Made by a program: the position numbers and the translations under genes. Shown piece after piece: positions 1-6,040 of a stretch of 12,987 nt of DNA. Positions within the stretch are counted from its first letter, which is position 1; each line of letters begins with the position of its first letter. Below the pieces are notes generated by a model. It searched no databases. It saw nothing but the letters and a program-made list of their open reading frames with translations, and was not told where the DNA came from. This DNA comes from Candidatus Omnitrophica bacterium CG02_land_8_20_14_3_00__42_8 (lineage in GTDB: Bacteria; Omnitrophota; Gorgyraeia; Gorgyraeales; Gorgyraeaceae): contig PEUD01000086.1 of NCBI GenBank assembly GCA_002780805.1, positions 1 to 12,987 of the forward strand, read 5' to 3'.

Positions 1-24
1 AACACTTAGAGTGCTATTTGTCAA
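1..24 (-). promoter_or_regulatory. Probable promoter with half CIRCE operator for a gene beyond the left edge
   Basis: Read on the minus strand, TTGACA (19-24) is a perfect -35 hexamer. It is followed within 2 bp by ATAGCACTC (9-17), an 8 of 9 match to the left arm of CIRCE (TTAGCACTC-N9-GAGTGCTAA), the operator of the HrcA heat-shock repressor. Only eight of the nine spacer bases are inside the window, so the second arm and the -10 cannot be seen. This implies that an HrcA-regulated chaperone gene, such as a groESL or dnaK operon, starts just to the left. The assignment rests on one arm plus the -35, so it is provisional. Confidence 0.5.
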
Positions 25-49
25 CAAAAATCTGCAAAGTCCCCCCGCG

Positions 50-850
50 CTATTCTATCTTTTGAAGCGTTATTGTTACGGTTCCGACCAGCGGGATACT
101 GCTTTTTACTACTATAAGAAGAGGTATACGTTCCTCGTCTATTGAAAACCATATGCTGACCTTTGCATTTTTGTTCAGTTCTCCCTGAAACCAGGACATA
201 GGTTCTGCCATAAATGCCTGATATTTGCCCAGGCCTTTGATTTTTACAATACCCCTATTTGCAATTCGGGTTTCCAGAAACCAGTTCTTGTCATTCAGAT
301 GGACATTGGCAAAAAGAGATTCGCCTTCTTTGATACTGCTCAATCTGAAATAATAAATACAGCTTACCGGGTCCTGCACGCCTTTCGGCACATTGAATTC
401 TTTTTTTTCATTTGTAATCCTTGAAGTATAAAATGCCTTCCCTTTTTCCTGATCAAAGTCCACGTATTCATCTTTCTGTTTCTTGCCTTCTTTCTGTTTC
501 TTATCAAATCTTATAGGATAGAGCTCTTTTGTGTCCAGATATGTGGATATCTCGTCTTCTACCGGAAAAAGCTTTGCCGCAAAAGAAATTGTTTCTGCCT
601 TTGCGCTTATATGATAGACCTCGCGGCCGTTTAATTCCATGATTTCATCTACAGATAAAACCGCAAATCCAACGTCCATCCCCATCCATTCCGCTTTATA
701 GGTAAGTTTTTCTCCAACTCGCAGTTTAGGCTTAGGGGCTGTTATCTTGATTTCCTCTGGTTTTTTTTCTTTAATCTTGTAGCTCGATGTAATCCCGCAG
801 CCTGAGATAAAGATAACAATAACTAATATACTTAGCTTTCTTAGTTTCAT
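50..850 (-). CDS. DUF3108 family lipoprotein
   Basis: A 266-residue protein with a lipoprotein signal peptide: basic start (MKLRK), hydrophobic stretch 7-15, and lipobox ISGC with the lipidated Cys at 18. A charged Lys/Pro/Glu linker (about 25-45) leads into the mature domain. That domain starts at VGEKLTYKAEWMG and has the alternating beta-strand character of DUF3108, including a motif of the VGFAVLSVDE type, a DPVSCIYYFR segment near the middle, and a C-terminal strand-rich part. DUF3108 has no established reaction; members are periplasmic or outer-membrane associated and often lie beside LPS genes. The start is supported by AGGAG at 855-859, 4 bp upstream. It is the last gene of the LPS block, separated from the preceding GT9 gene by a large decamer inverted repeat. 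Family call fairly confident; function unknown. Confidence 0.8.
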   Translation of the reverse strand: MKLRKLSILVIVIFISGCGITSSYKIKEKKPEEIKITAPKPKLRVGEKLTYKAEWMGMDVGFAVLSVDEIMELNGREVYHISAKAETISFAAKLFPVEDEISTYLDTKELYPIRFDKKQKEGKKQKDEYVDFDQEKGKAFYTSRITNEKKEFNVPKGVQDPVSCIYYFRLSSIKEGESLFANVHLNDKNWFLETRIANRGIVKIKGLGKYQAFMAEPMSWFQGELNKNAKVSIWFSIDEERIPLLIVVKSSIPLVGTVTITLQKIE

Positions 851-880
851 AAATCTCCTATGTTAGAATAGCAGGATACA

Positions 881-979
881 TAATGTTGTCTGAAGTTATC
901 TGATGTTATCTAAGGTTATCTGAGGTTGCAGCAACCTCAGATAACTTCTGACAACCTCTGACAACGTCAGATAACCTTA
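881..979. repeat. Decamer array arranged as a 99-bp imperfect palindrome
   Basis: Five 10-bp units (consensus TGARGTTATC) run from 881 to about 930 and five inverted units run from 931 to about 979, symmetric about the A at 930. The inner arms, TGAGGTTGC (921-929) and GCAACCTCA (931-939), are perfect. Over the full 49-bp arms I count about ten mismatches. The outer right arm ends on the TAA stop (977-979) of the upstream GT9 gene. It could fold into a long hairpin in RNA. No T-run follows it on the minus strand, so it is not a standard intrinsic terminator. Confidence 0.85.
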
Positions 980-2017
980 CTTTAATAATTCCTTCGCTTC
1001 TTCAAATACCTCCTCTACGGTTATCTCCCTGAGGCACAAAAAATCTTTTTTGCAGTCATGAGCAAGGCAATCTGTACAGCCAACATCCTTATGTATGGCT
1101 ATGGCCTTGTCTCCGAGAGGCCTCCATCTTACAGGACTAAGGCCTTTCTGATTTCTGCCGAATATGGAGATAACAGGCGTTCCAACGCCTGAGGCGACGT
1201 GTACAGGGCCTGAATCATTGGAAATGACTAAGCTCGCTTTTTTGAATAACGCGGCTAATACTCCGAGAGTAGCCGGGGCACAGAAAAAAACCGGCTTATT
1301 GTTCATCATTCCTCTTACCTTTTCTCCAAGCGCGGCCTGATCAGGCGCTAAGTTAATCATGACTTTTATCTTTAAATCTTCTATCAGCATGTCTCCTGTT
1401 TTCGCGAAATTTTCCAGAGGCCACATTTTCGACACACAGCTGGCTCCAGGATGAAGAACCACGAATTTCTCTCCTCTTCCGATATCCAGGCTTTTAAGCA
1501 GGATATCCGCTTTTCTCTCATCATCTCTCTGGACATATATAAAAGGCAACAAAAATTCAGGCTCTATCCCAAGATACCGCAATATGTCCAATGAATACTC
1601 AGCTTCATGCTTTTCACCTAATTTTTTCGTATAGGCTATTTTATCCGTAAGGAGAAAATCAGCTTTGCCTCTTGCGTACCCTATCCTTTTCGGAATCCCT
1701 GTCAAAAAACAAATGAGATTTATCCTCTTTGTAGTATGGAGGATCAAGGCCGTGTCAAATCTCTTTGACCTGAGCTGTCTTATAAAACTGATATTATTAA
1801 AAATCCCTTTTTGTTTTTTATTCTTATCATATACTATTACCTCGTCAATATGCGGGTTTCCTTTCAATAAATCGTCCATTCTCGGCTGAACCATAACCGC
1901 GATATACGCGCCGGGGAACGCCTTTCTTACAGCCCTTATCGCGGGCAATGACAGCACCACATCGCCCATCCTGTCAGTCCTCGTAATAAGTATTCGTTTT
2001 ACATTGGATATGTTCAT
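977..2017 (-). CDS. Glycosyltransferase family 9 (ADP-heptose:LPS heptosyltransferase-like)
   Basis: A 346-residue GT-B enzyme of the heptosyltransferase family, expected to move a sugar (classically ADP-heptose) onto the LPS core at the inner face of the inner membrane. The N-terminal Rossmann domain has the family loop DRMGDVVLSLPAIRAVR with Gly-Asp at 18-19. The C-terminal domain has HPGAS (189-193), the KMWPLENFA segment, and NDSGPVHVAS from 267, which binds the nucleotide sugar. Near the end four cysteines (C314, C317, C322, C328; C-x2-C-x4-C-x5-C) form the Cys-rich loop seen in many GT9 proteins. The start overlaps the previous stop by ATGA (2014-2017), indicating translational coupling. 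It resembles the GT9 at 2963-3976 more than its direct neighbour, so those two may be an old duplication. Donor and acceptor cannot be fixed from sequence. Confidence 0.88.
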   Translation of the reverse strand: MNISNVKRILITRTDRMGDVVLSLPAIRAVRKAFPGAYIAVMVQPRMDDLLKGNPHIDEVIVYDKNKKQKGIFNNISFIRQLRSKRFDTALILHTTKRINLICFLTGIPKRIGYARGKADFLLTDKIAYTKKLGEKHEAEYSLDILRYLGIEPEFLLPFIYVQRDDERKADILLKSLDIGRGEKFVVLHPGASCVSKMWPLENFAKTGDMLIEDLKIKVMINLAPDQAALGEKVRGMMNNKPVFFCAPATLGVLAALFKKASLVISNDSGPVHVASGVGTPVISIFGRNQKGLSPVRWRPLGDKAIAIHKDVGCTDCLAHDCKKDFLCLREITVEEVFEEAKELLK

Positions 2018-2985
2018 ATTAGTTTATGCACCGCCGCTAAAACTTCCTCCGAGCTGATAGAATACATGCACTCATACGTTCCAAATTTACACTGCGCTTT
2101 TTTGCACGGCGAACATTTAAGGGTTCTGCGTATTACTATATCTTTATCTCCTTTCGGGCCGTATTCTTCGGGATCGGTCGGTCCGAATATCGCCACAACC
2201 TTTACCCCGAGATCGGACGCTATGTGCATACCTGCGCTATCGCATGTTAAAAGCAGATTAAATCTTTCTATAAGCGCGAAAAGTTCATTTAAACTTGTCT
2301 TGCCCGTTAAATCAATAAGACAATCCTGTTGATTTACCGCGTTCGCAATCTCTTTTGAAAATCCGGCCTCGTTTGAATCGCCTATTAAAACAACTTTATA
2401 CTGCGGATTCTTTATGATATTGCTTATAACATCTATAAAACCCTGTTTTTTCCACTGTTTCAGATGGCTTCTGCTTCCAGGGCTGACTCCTATAAGCATA
2501 TCCGTATCCTTTACCTTACTGTCTCTCAGCACCCTATCTATCTCATTTCTGGATTCATCATCTATATAAATATTTTTTTGTTCCCTGTAATTTATTCCAA
2601 AAGGCCCCAAGCTCTCCAAATGCATCAATCTCCTATGTTTTATTTTTGATTTAGGCATGGGAAATAACCCTGTCCTGTTTTTTGCCGCGATCAAGACCGG
2701 CAAAAGGCTTGTCTTCATATCAATTGCTAAGTCATATCTCTCGGCCTTAAGCCTTTTTATGAATTCCATTTTATCTCTCAGTCCCGCGTGTTTATTGTAA
2801 ATAAAAATAGTGTTAACCCTTGGGTCTTTTCTAAAAACCTGCTCAGGCCTCGGCCCTACTACAATATCTATGCAGGCATCCGGAAAATTATCTTTCAATG
2901 CAGACAATACAGGCAATGTCAAAATCACATCACCTATATTTGAAAGAGTGATAAAAAGAATTTTATGGATGTTTGATAATTTCAT
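2014..2985 (-). CDS. Glycosyltransferase family 9 (heptosyltransferase-like)
   Basis: A 323-residue GT9 protein. The N-terminal loop LSNIGDVILTLPVLSAL has Gly-Asp at 18-19. SPGSRSHLKQW (from about 168) and CDSAGMHIASDLG (from about 248) mark the nucleotide-sugar domain. The end carries C291, C294, C299 and C306 (C-x2-C-x4-C-x6-C). An earlier in-frame ATG at 3003 would add six residues (MYWGHF), but it has GGAAG directly abutting it. The ATG at 2985 has GGGGG with 6-bp spacing and gives the usual GT9 start, so I chose 2985. It overlaps the 3' end of the preceding GT9 by 23 bp and couples to the next by ATGA. The N-terminal half (NFPDA, then a V-x-GP motif) is closest to the GT9 half of the fusion at 6009-8138. 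The canonical Asn before DSG is Cys here, a possible substrate or activity difference. Confidence 0.85.
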   Translation of the reverse strand: MKLSNIHKILFITLSNIGDVILTLPVLSALKDNFPDACIDIVVGPRPEQVFRKDPRVNTIFIYNKHAGLRDKMEFIKRLKAERYDLAIDMKTSLLPVLIAAKNRTGLFPMPKSKIKHRRLMHLESLGPFGINYREQKNIYIDDESRNEIDRVLRDSKVKDTDMLIGVSPGSRSHLKQWKKQGFIDVISNIIKNPQYKVVLIGDSNEAGFSKEIANAVNQQDCLIDLTGKTSLNELFALIERFNLLLTCDSAGMHIASDLGVKVVAIFGPTDPEEYGPKGDKDIVIRRTLKCSPCKKAQCKFGTYECMYSISSEEVLAAVHKLI

Positions 2986-3976
2986 AAAGTGCCCCCAATA
3001 CATCTTCCGCGGTAACCGCCTTCATGCATCTGTTATCTTTACACTTAAGATCATAACAGGGTATCTTGCAGCCTGTATCTTTACGTAAAACTATATACCT
3101 CCCATCCCCGTATGGGCCTGTCAATTCAGGCGAGGTTGGACCGAATATCGCCACCACCCTCGTCCCGACCGCTACCGCAAGATGCATTGGGCCTGAATCG
3201 TTTGAAATGACGCATATTGCTTTTTTAAAAATAGCCCCCAGAGTTTTTAAAGTAGTCTTCCCGCATAGTATTAAAGGCCTATGTTTCATTAAACCGGCTA
3301 TATTTTCAGCGAGGACAATATCTTTTTCCGCGCCTGTCAGAATAATAGCCGAGCCTAATTTTTCAAATATCTTATCCCCTAATTCTGCGAAATTTTCAGC
3401 AGGCCATCTTTTAAGATCCCAGTTTCCCCCCGCGTTAAGCGCTATAAACCCTTTATCTTTTATTCCTGCGTCGTTTAAAATCTTTTCTCCTTCTTTTGTG
3501 TCATTATCGGAAATTAAAATTTCATAATTTTTATTTTTGGTTTCTATGCCGGCTGCCTTCGCGAGGTTTAAAAAATACTCCACCTTGTGTAACTTTTTAT
3601 CAGGTATCCCGGCTTTTTCAGTCAATAAAAATCCTGCCCTCTTGGACCCGTATCCTATCCTTCTCGGTATTTTTGAAAATAGCAATAAAAGAGTCCTGCT
3701 TAAAGATTTTTTCAATATAAAGGCCGCGTCAAATTTTTTTGATCTAATATAAGATGCTATTGAAAACTTTCCCAGAAGGTTCCTGTGCTGTTTTTTCTCG
3801 TCATAAATTATGATTTCATCTATATTCGGATTTCCTTCCAGCATCTTGTAACATCTGGGATGCGTAAGGATTGCGATATATGCCCCTGGATACTTTTCCC
3901 TCACAGCCCTTATAAAAGGCGTTGCAAAAAGCGTATCTCCCAGCCAATTGACATTTACGATAAGTATTCTTTTCAT
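2963..3976 (-). CDS. Glycosyltransferase family 9 (heptosyltransferase II-like)
   Basis: A 337-residue GT9 enzyme. The N-terminal motif VNWLGDTLFATPFIRAVR has the NW-x-GD arrangement typical of heptosyltransferase II (WaaF-type) proteins. NAGGNWDLKRWPAENFA (181-197) and NDSGPMHLA (259-267) followed by IFGPTSPELTGPYG form the donor-binding C-terminal domain. Cysteines 303, 307, 312 and 317 (C-x3-C-x4-C-x4-C) make the late Cys cluster. The ATG has AGGA 6-7 bp upstream. It is the first gene after a 16-bp-stem hairpin (3991-4029), and its end overlaps the next GT9. Segments such as PGAYIA, GNP-x-IDE, IRRIGY-like and GFLLT are shared with the GT9 at 977-2017. Family call strong; exact sugar unknown. 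Confidence 0.88.
   Translation of the reverse strand: MKRILIVNVNWLGDTLFATPFIRAVREKYPGAYIAILTHPRCYKMLEGNPNIDEIIIYDEKKQHRNLLGKFSIASYIRSKKFDAAFILKKSLSRTLLLLFSKIPRRIGYGSKRAGFLLTEKAGIPDKKLHKVEYFLNLAKAAGIETKNKNYEILISDNDTKEGEKILNDAGIKDKGFIALNAGGNWDLKRWPAENFAELGDKIFEKLGSAIILTGAEKDIVLAENIAGLMKHRPLILCGKTTLKTLGAIFKKAICVISNDSGPMHLAVAVGTRVVAIFGPTSPELTGPYGDGRYIVLRKDTGCKIPCYDLKCKDNRCMKAVTAEDVLGALYEIIKHP
2986..2996 (-). promoter_or_regulatory. Ribosome binding site that decides the start at 2985
   Basis: On the minus strand a GGGGG run (2992-2996) lies 6 bp before the ATG at 2985, inside the end of the upstream gene. The competing ATG at 3003 has no correctly spaced purine run. The site is G-rich rather than a perfect AGGAGG, so the support is moderate. 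Confidence 0.45.
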
Positions 3977-3990
3977 ATCCTATCCTGACC

Positions 3991-4029
3991 ATAAGTTGAC
4001 ACTCTGACAATGCCAGAGTGTCAACTTAT
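3991..4029. repeat. Perfect 16-bp inverted repeat (hairpin) between deacetylase and GT9 genes
   Basis: ATAAGTTGACACTCTG (3991-4006) is perfectly complementary to CAGAGTGTCAACTTAT (4014-4029), with a 7-base loop. It begins two bases past the deacetylase stop (4031-4033). On the minus strand the 3' arm is followed by GGTCAGG, not a T-run, so it is a poor intrinsic terminator for this operon; on the plus strand TTTT follows (4029-4032), but no plus-strand gene is seen. It may be another dispersed palindrome or an mRNA processing or stability hairpin. Confidence 0.8.
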
Positions 4030-4030
4030 T

Positions 4031-4813
4031 TTAATCCTTGTCCCTGTGCTCCTTGATCCAGGTATAAAATCCCGTTATTTCAAACCAGAATACAAACAAA
4101 TTATCCGAAGTGCTTGATATCCTGAGCCGCTTCATGGCAAATAAATCGTGTTTTGGATATTTTTTCCCTGGATTTGTCGCGACCGCTATTTTATATCCCG
4201 CCTTGATAACTTTTTCTCTTGCGTTTTCATTGAACGCGCCCAGCGGATAGCTGAAAGTATCCACATCTTTTCCAATATGGCTTTCGATCGAGCGTTTGGA
4301 ATCTATTATCTCCCTGTCTAATTCTTGAACAGCCAGGCTGGGAAGCCACGAATGGCTTAGCGAATGACTCCCTATAGTTATGATGCCGCTTTCGGACATC
4401 TCCACAACCTGATCCCATGTCAAATAACCATCATTGCCTATCATGGCGGGGATTATAAAAATCGTGGCCGGCAGGCCAAGCCCCTTTAAAACAGGGTACG
4501 CATTCACGTAATTATCCTCATAACCGTCATCAAAAGTAACGGCTATTGTTTTTGAAGGCAGCTTATTTTCTCTTACCATTTCCGAAAGATCTTTCAATCT
4601 AACAACATTATATCTGTGCCTTTTCAAGAAAACCATCTGCGCCTTGAAGCTTTCAGGAGAAACGCTCAGTCTTGATACCGCGCTGTTTCCGTCTATCTTA
4701 TGATACATTAGGATAGGCACGACATACTGCGCCTTAGCGTATAAAATTACCGCCAATGCAGCGATTAAAACAATAGCTATAATAATATTTTTTTTCGCCG
4801 CCCGAAATCTCAT
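4031..4813 (-). CDS. Membrane-anchored polysaccharide deacetylase (NodB/CE4 family)
   Basis: A 260-residue protein with a basic N-terminus and one membrane segment (about 9-26) that should anchor it with the catalytic domain outside the cytoplasm. The NodB domain starts at VPILMYHKI. The metal-dependent motifs are present: TFDDGY (93-98, with D95 and D96), the HSxxH zinc motif as SHSLSH (H150, H154), and the YPLGAF segment (189-194). The family removes N- or O-acetyl groups from glycans such as peptidoglycan, chitin-like oligomers or capsule. The start codon overlaps the GT4 stop by ATGA (4810-4813), so it is coupled to that gene, and an LPS-core or exported-glycan substrate is a reasonable inference. 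The C-terminal aromatic stretch (FVFWFEITGFYTW, 240-252) could lie on the membrane. Family confident; substrate unknown. Confidence 0.88.
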   Translation of the reverse strand: MRFRAAKKNIIIAIVLIAALAVILYAKAQYVVPILMYHKIDGNSAVSRLSVSPESFKAQMVFLKRHRYNVVRLKDLSEMVRENKLPSKTIAVTFDDGYEDNYVNAYPVLKGLGLPATIFIIPAMIGNDGYLTWDQVVEMSESGIITIGSHSLSHSWLPSLAVQELDREIIDSKRSIESHIGKDVDTFSYPLGAFNENAREKVIKAGYKIAVATNPGKKYPKHDLFAMKRLRISSTSDNLFVFWFEITGFYTWIKEHRDKD

Positions 4814-5910
4814 ATAACCTCCATATAAACTTTTTCTGTCTTATCCGCCATCTCATTTATAGAAAACTTTCTTATAACAACTTCTCTTCCCGAGGCCGCC
4901 ATCCTTGCGTAAAGCGCTTTATCATTTAATAATCTTAAAACAGGCCCTGCCAGAAGTTTGGGCTCAGACGGCTTTACCAGAAAACCATTCACATTATTCT
5001 CAATAATGCTTGATATCCCGCCTATATCTGTCGCCACCACCGGCTTACCGGAAGCAAGCGCCTCCAGGACCACGAGGCCCAGGCCTTCGCGCCTGGCAGG
5101 TGTAAACATAAAAACATCCATTACAGCTAACACATCTACGGTGTTTAACTGCGGTTTAATAAATAAAACGTTGTCCGAGATATTAAGCCGCTGGCTGAGA
5201 TTCGCTATATCTCGTTTTTTATCCCCCTCTCCCACAAGCGCAAGCTGCACATTGGGTTTTTCTTTCAATATCTCGCGAAGGCCGTATAAAAGCGTATCAT
5301 GCCCCTTGTCAGGAGTAAATCTGGATATCATTCCTATGACGCTATAATCTTTCTTAATTCCGAAACTATCTTTAAGATTATCCCTTTCCTCTTTTGAGAA
5401 ATCCTTAAGAAATCTATCCACATCTACTCCGTTATATATCATGGAAATCCTGTCTTTATCCACGCCAAAATAATTTATGAGGTTTTCTTTTACCGCGTCG
5501 CTTATGGCAATTACCCTGTCCCCCCACGAAGGCAATACCGTTCTTCCTATATTTTTATGAAAAAATCCGTGGCATGTGGTAACTAACGGGATATTACATA
5601 ATTTTGATACAAAAAAACCAGCTGCCTGAGCAATCCTTGTCTGGCTATGCACAACGTCTACGCCAAGGGTTTTGACTATTTTTGAAATCTCAAAAATGGC
5701 TTTGAAAACTTTCGGGCTTAATTCAGTTTTTGTGAAAATATCTACATATACATGAGAAATGCCGGCATGCCTCAGATCAGGCACAAGCATGCCTCCGCTT
5801 GAAGCAACATATACTTCGTGGCCTTTGTTTTTCAGCGCCTTTGCAAGGTTCACCGTATAGGTGCTTATGCCGCCGATGTTGAGATGAGTGGTGATTAATA
5901 ATATTCTCAT
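4810..5910 (-). CDS. Glycosyltransferase family 4
   Basis: A 366-residue retaining GT-B glycosyltransferase. The N-terminal acceptor domain opens with the Gly-rich loop of MRILLITTHLNIGGISTYT and contains TTCHGFF (111-117). The donor domain has GMISRFTPDKGHDTL (193-207, with R197 and K202 as expected phosphate contacts), ALVGEGDKKRD, and the E-x7-E motif at E275 and E283 inside PARREGLGLVVLEA. It presumably transfers a nucleotide-activated sugar to the LPS core or a lipid-linked glycan in the cytoplasm. It is paralogous to the GT4 half of the upstream fusion gene. The ATG has no clear Shine-Dalgarno sequence; a decamer repeat array begins about ten bases before it (5921). Family very likely; specificity not predictable. 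Confidence 0.9.
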   Translation of the reverse strand: MRILLITTHLNIGGISTYTVNLAKALKNKGHEVYVASSGGMLVPDLRHAGISHVYVDIFTKTELSPKVFKAIFEISKIVKTLGVDVVHSQTRIAQAAGFFVSKLCNIPLVTTCHGFFHKNIGRTVLPSWGDRVIAISDAVKENLINYFGVDKDRISMIYNGVDVDRFLKDFSKEERDNLKDSFGIKKDYSVIGMISRFTPDKGHDTLLYGLREILKEKPNVQLALVGEGDKKRDIANLSQRLNISDNVLFIKPQLNTVDVLAVMDVFMFTPARREGLGLVVLEALASGKPVVATDIGGISSIIENNVNGFLVKPSEPKLLAGPVLRLLNDKALYARMAASGREVVIRKFSINEMADKTEKVYMEVI

Positions 5911-5920
5911 AGCACTATCA

Positions 5921-6040
5921 TAAATGTTACATGAAGTTACAAGAAGTTACAGAAGGTTACAGGAAGTTACAAAAATCCTTAGTTATTTCATAATGTTTTA
6001 ATATAACCTCAAGTAACATCCTGTAACCTCTTGTAACCTT
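5921..6040. repeat. Decamer arrays in inverted orientation between two glycosyltransferase genes
   Basis: Five 10-bp units ending in GTTAC (5921-5970; consensus AGAAGTTAC) are followed by about 30 bp of AT-rich sequence, then by four units in the opposite orientation (6001-6040; TGTAACCTC type). The whole block is 120 bp, a multiple of ten. It fills the 98-bp gap and continues into the 3' end of the GT4-GT9 gene, supplying its TGA stop (6009-6011) and last residues. The unit resembles the GTTATC decamer at 881-979, so the two probably belong to one family. Confidence 0.85.

Noticed and set aside
881..979. Possible CRISPR array
   Set aside because: The 10-bp units are tandem without spacers and switch orientation in the middle, unlike CRISPR repeats.
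2986..3003. Six-residue longer start (MYWGHF) for the GT9 at 2014
   Set aside because: The purine run before it directly abuts the ATG, while the ATG at 2985 has a better spaced GGGGG and gives the usual family N-terminus.
3066..3527. Plus-strand ORF of 153 codons
   Set aside because: It lies antisense to a well-supported GT9 gene, has no family motif or ribosome binding site I can see, and mirrors the codon pattern of the minus-strand gene.
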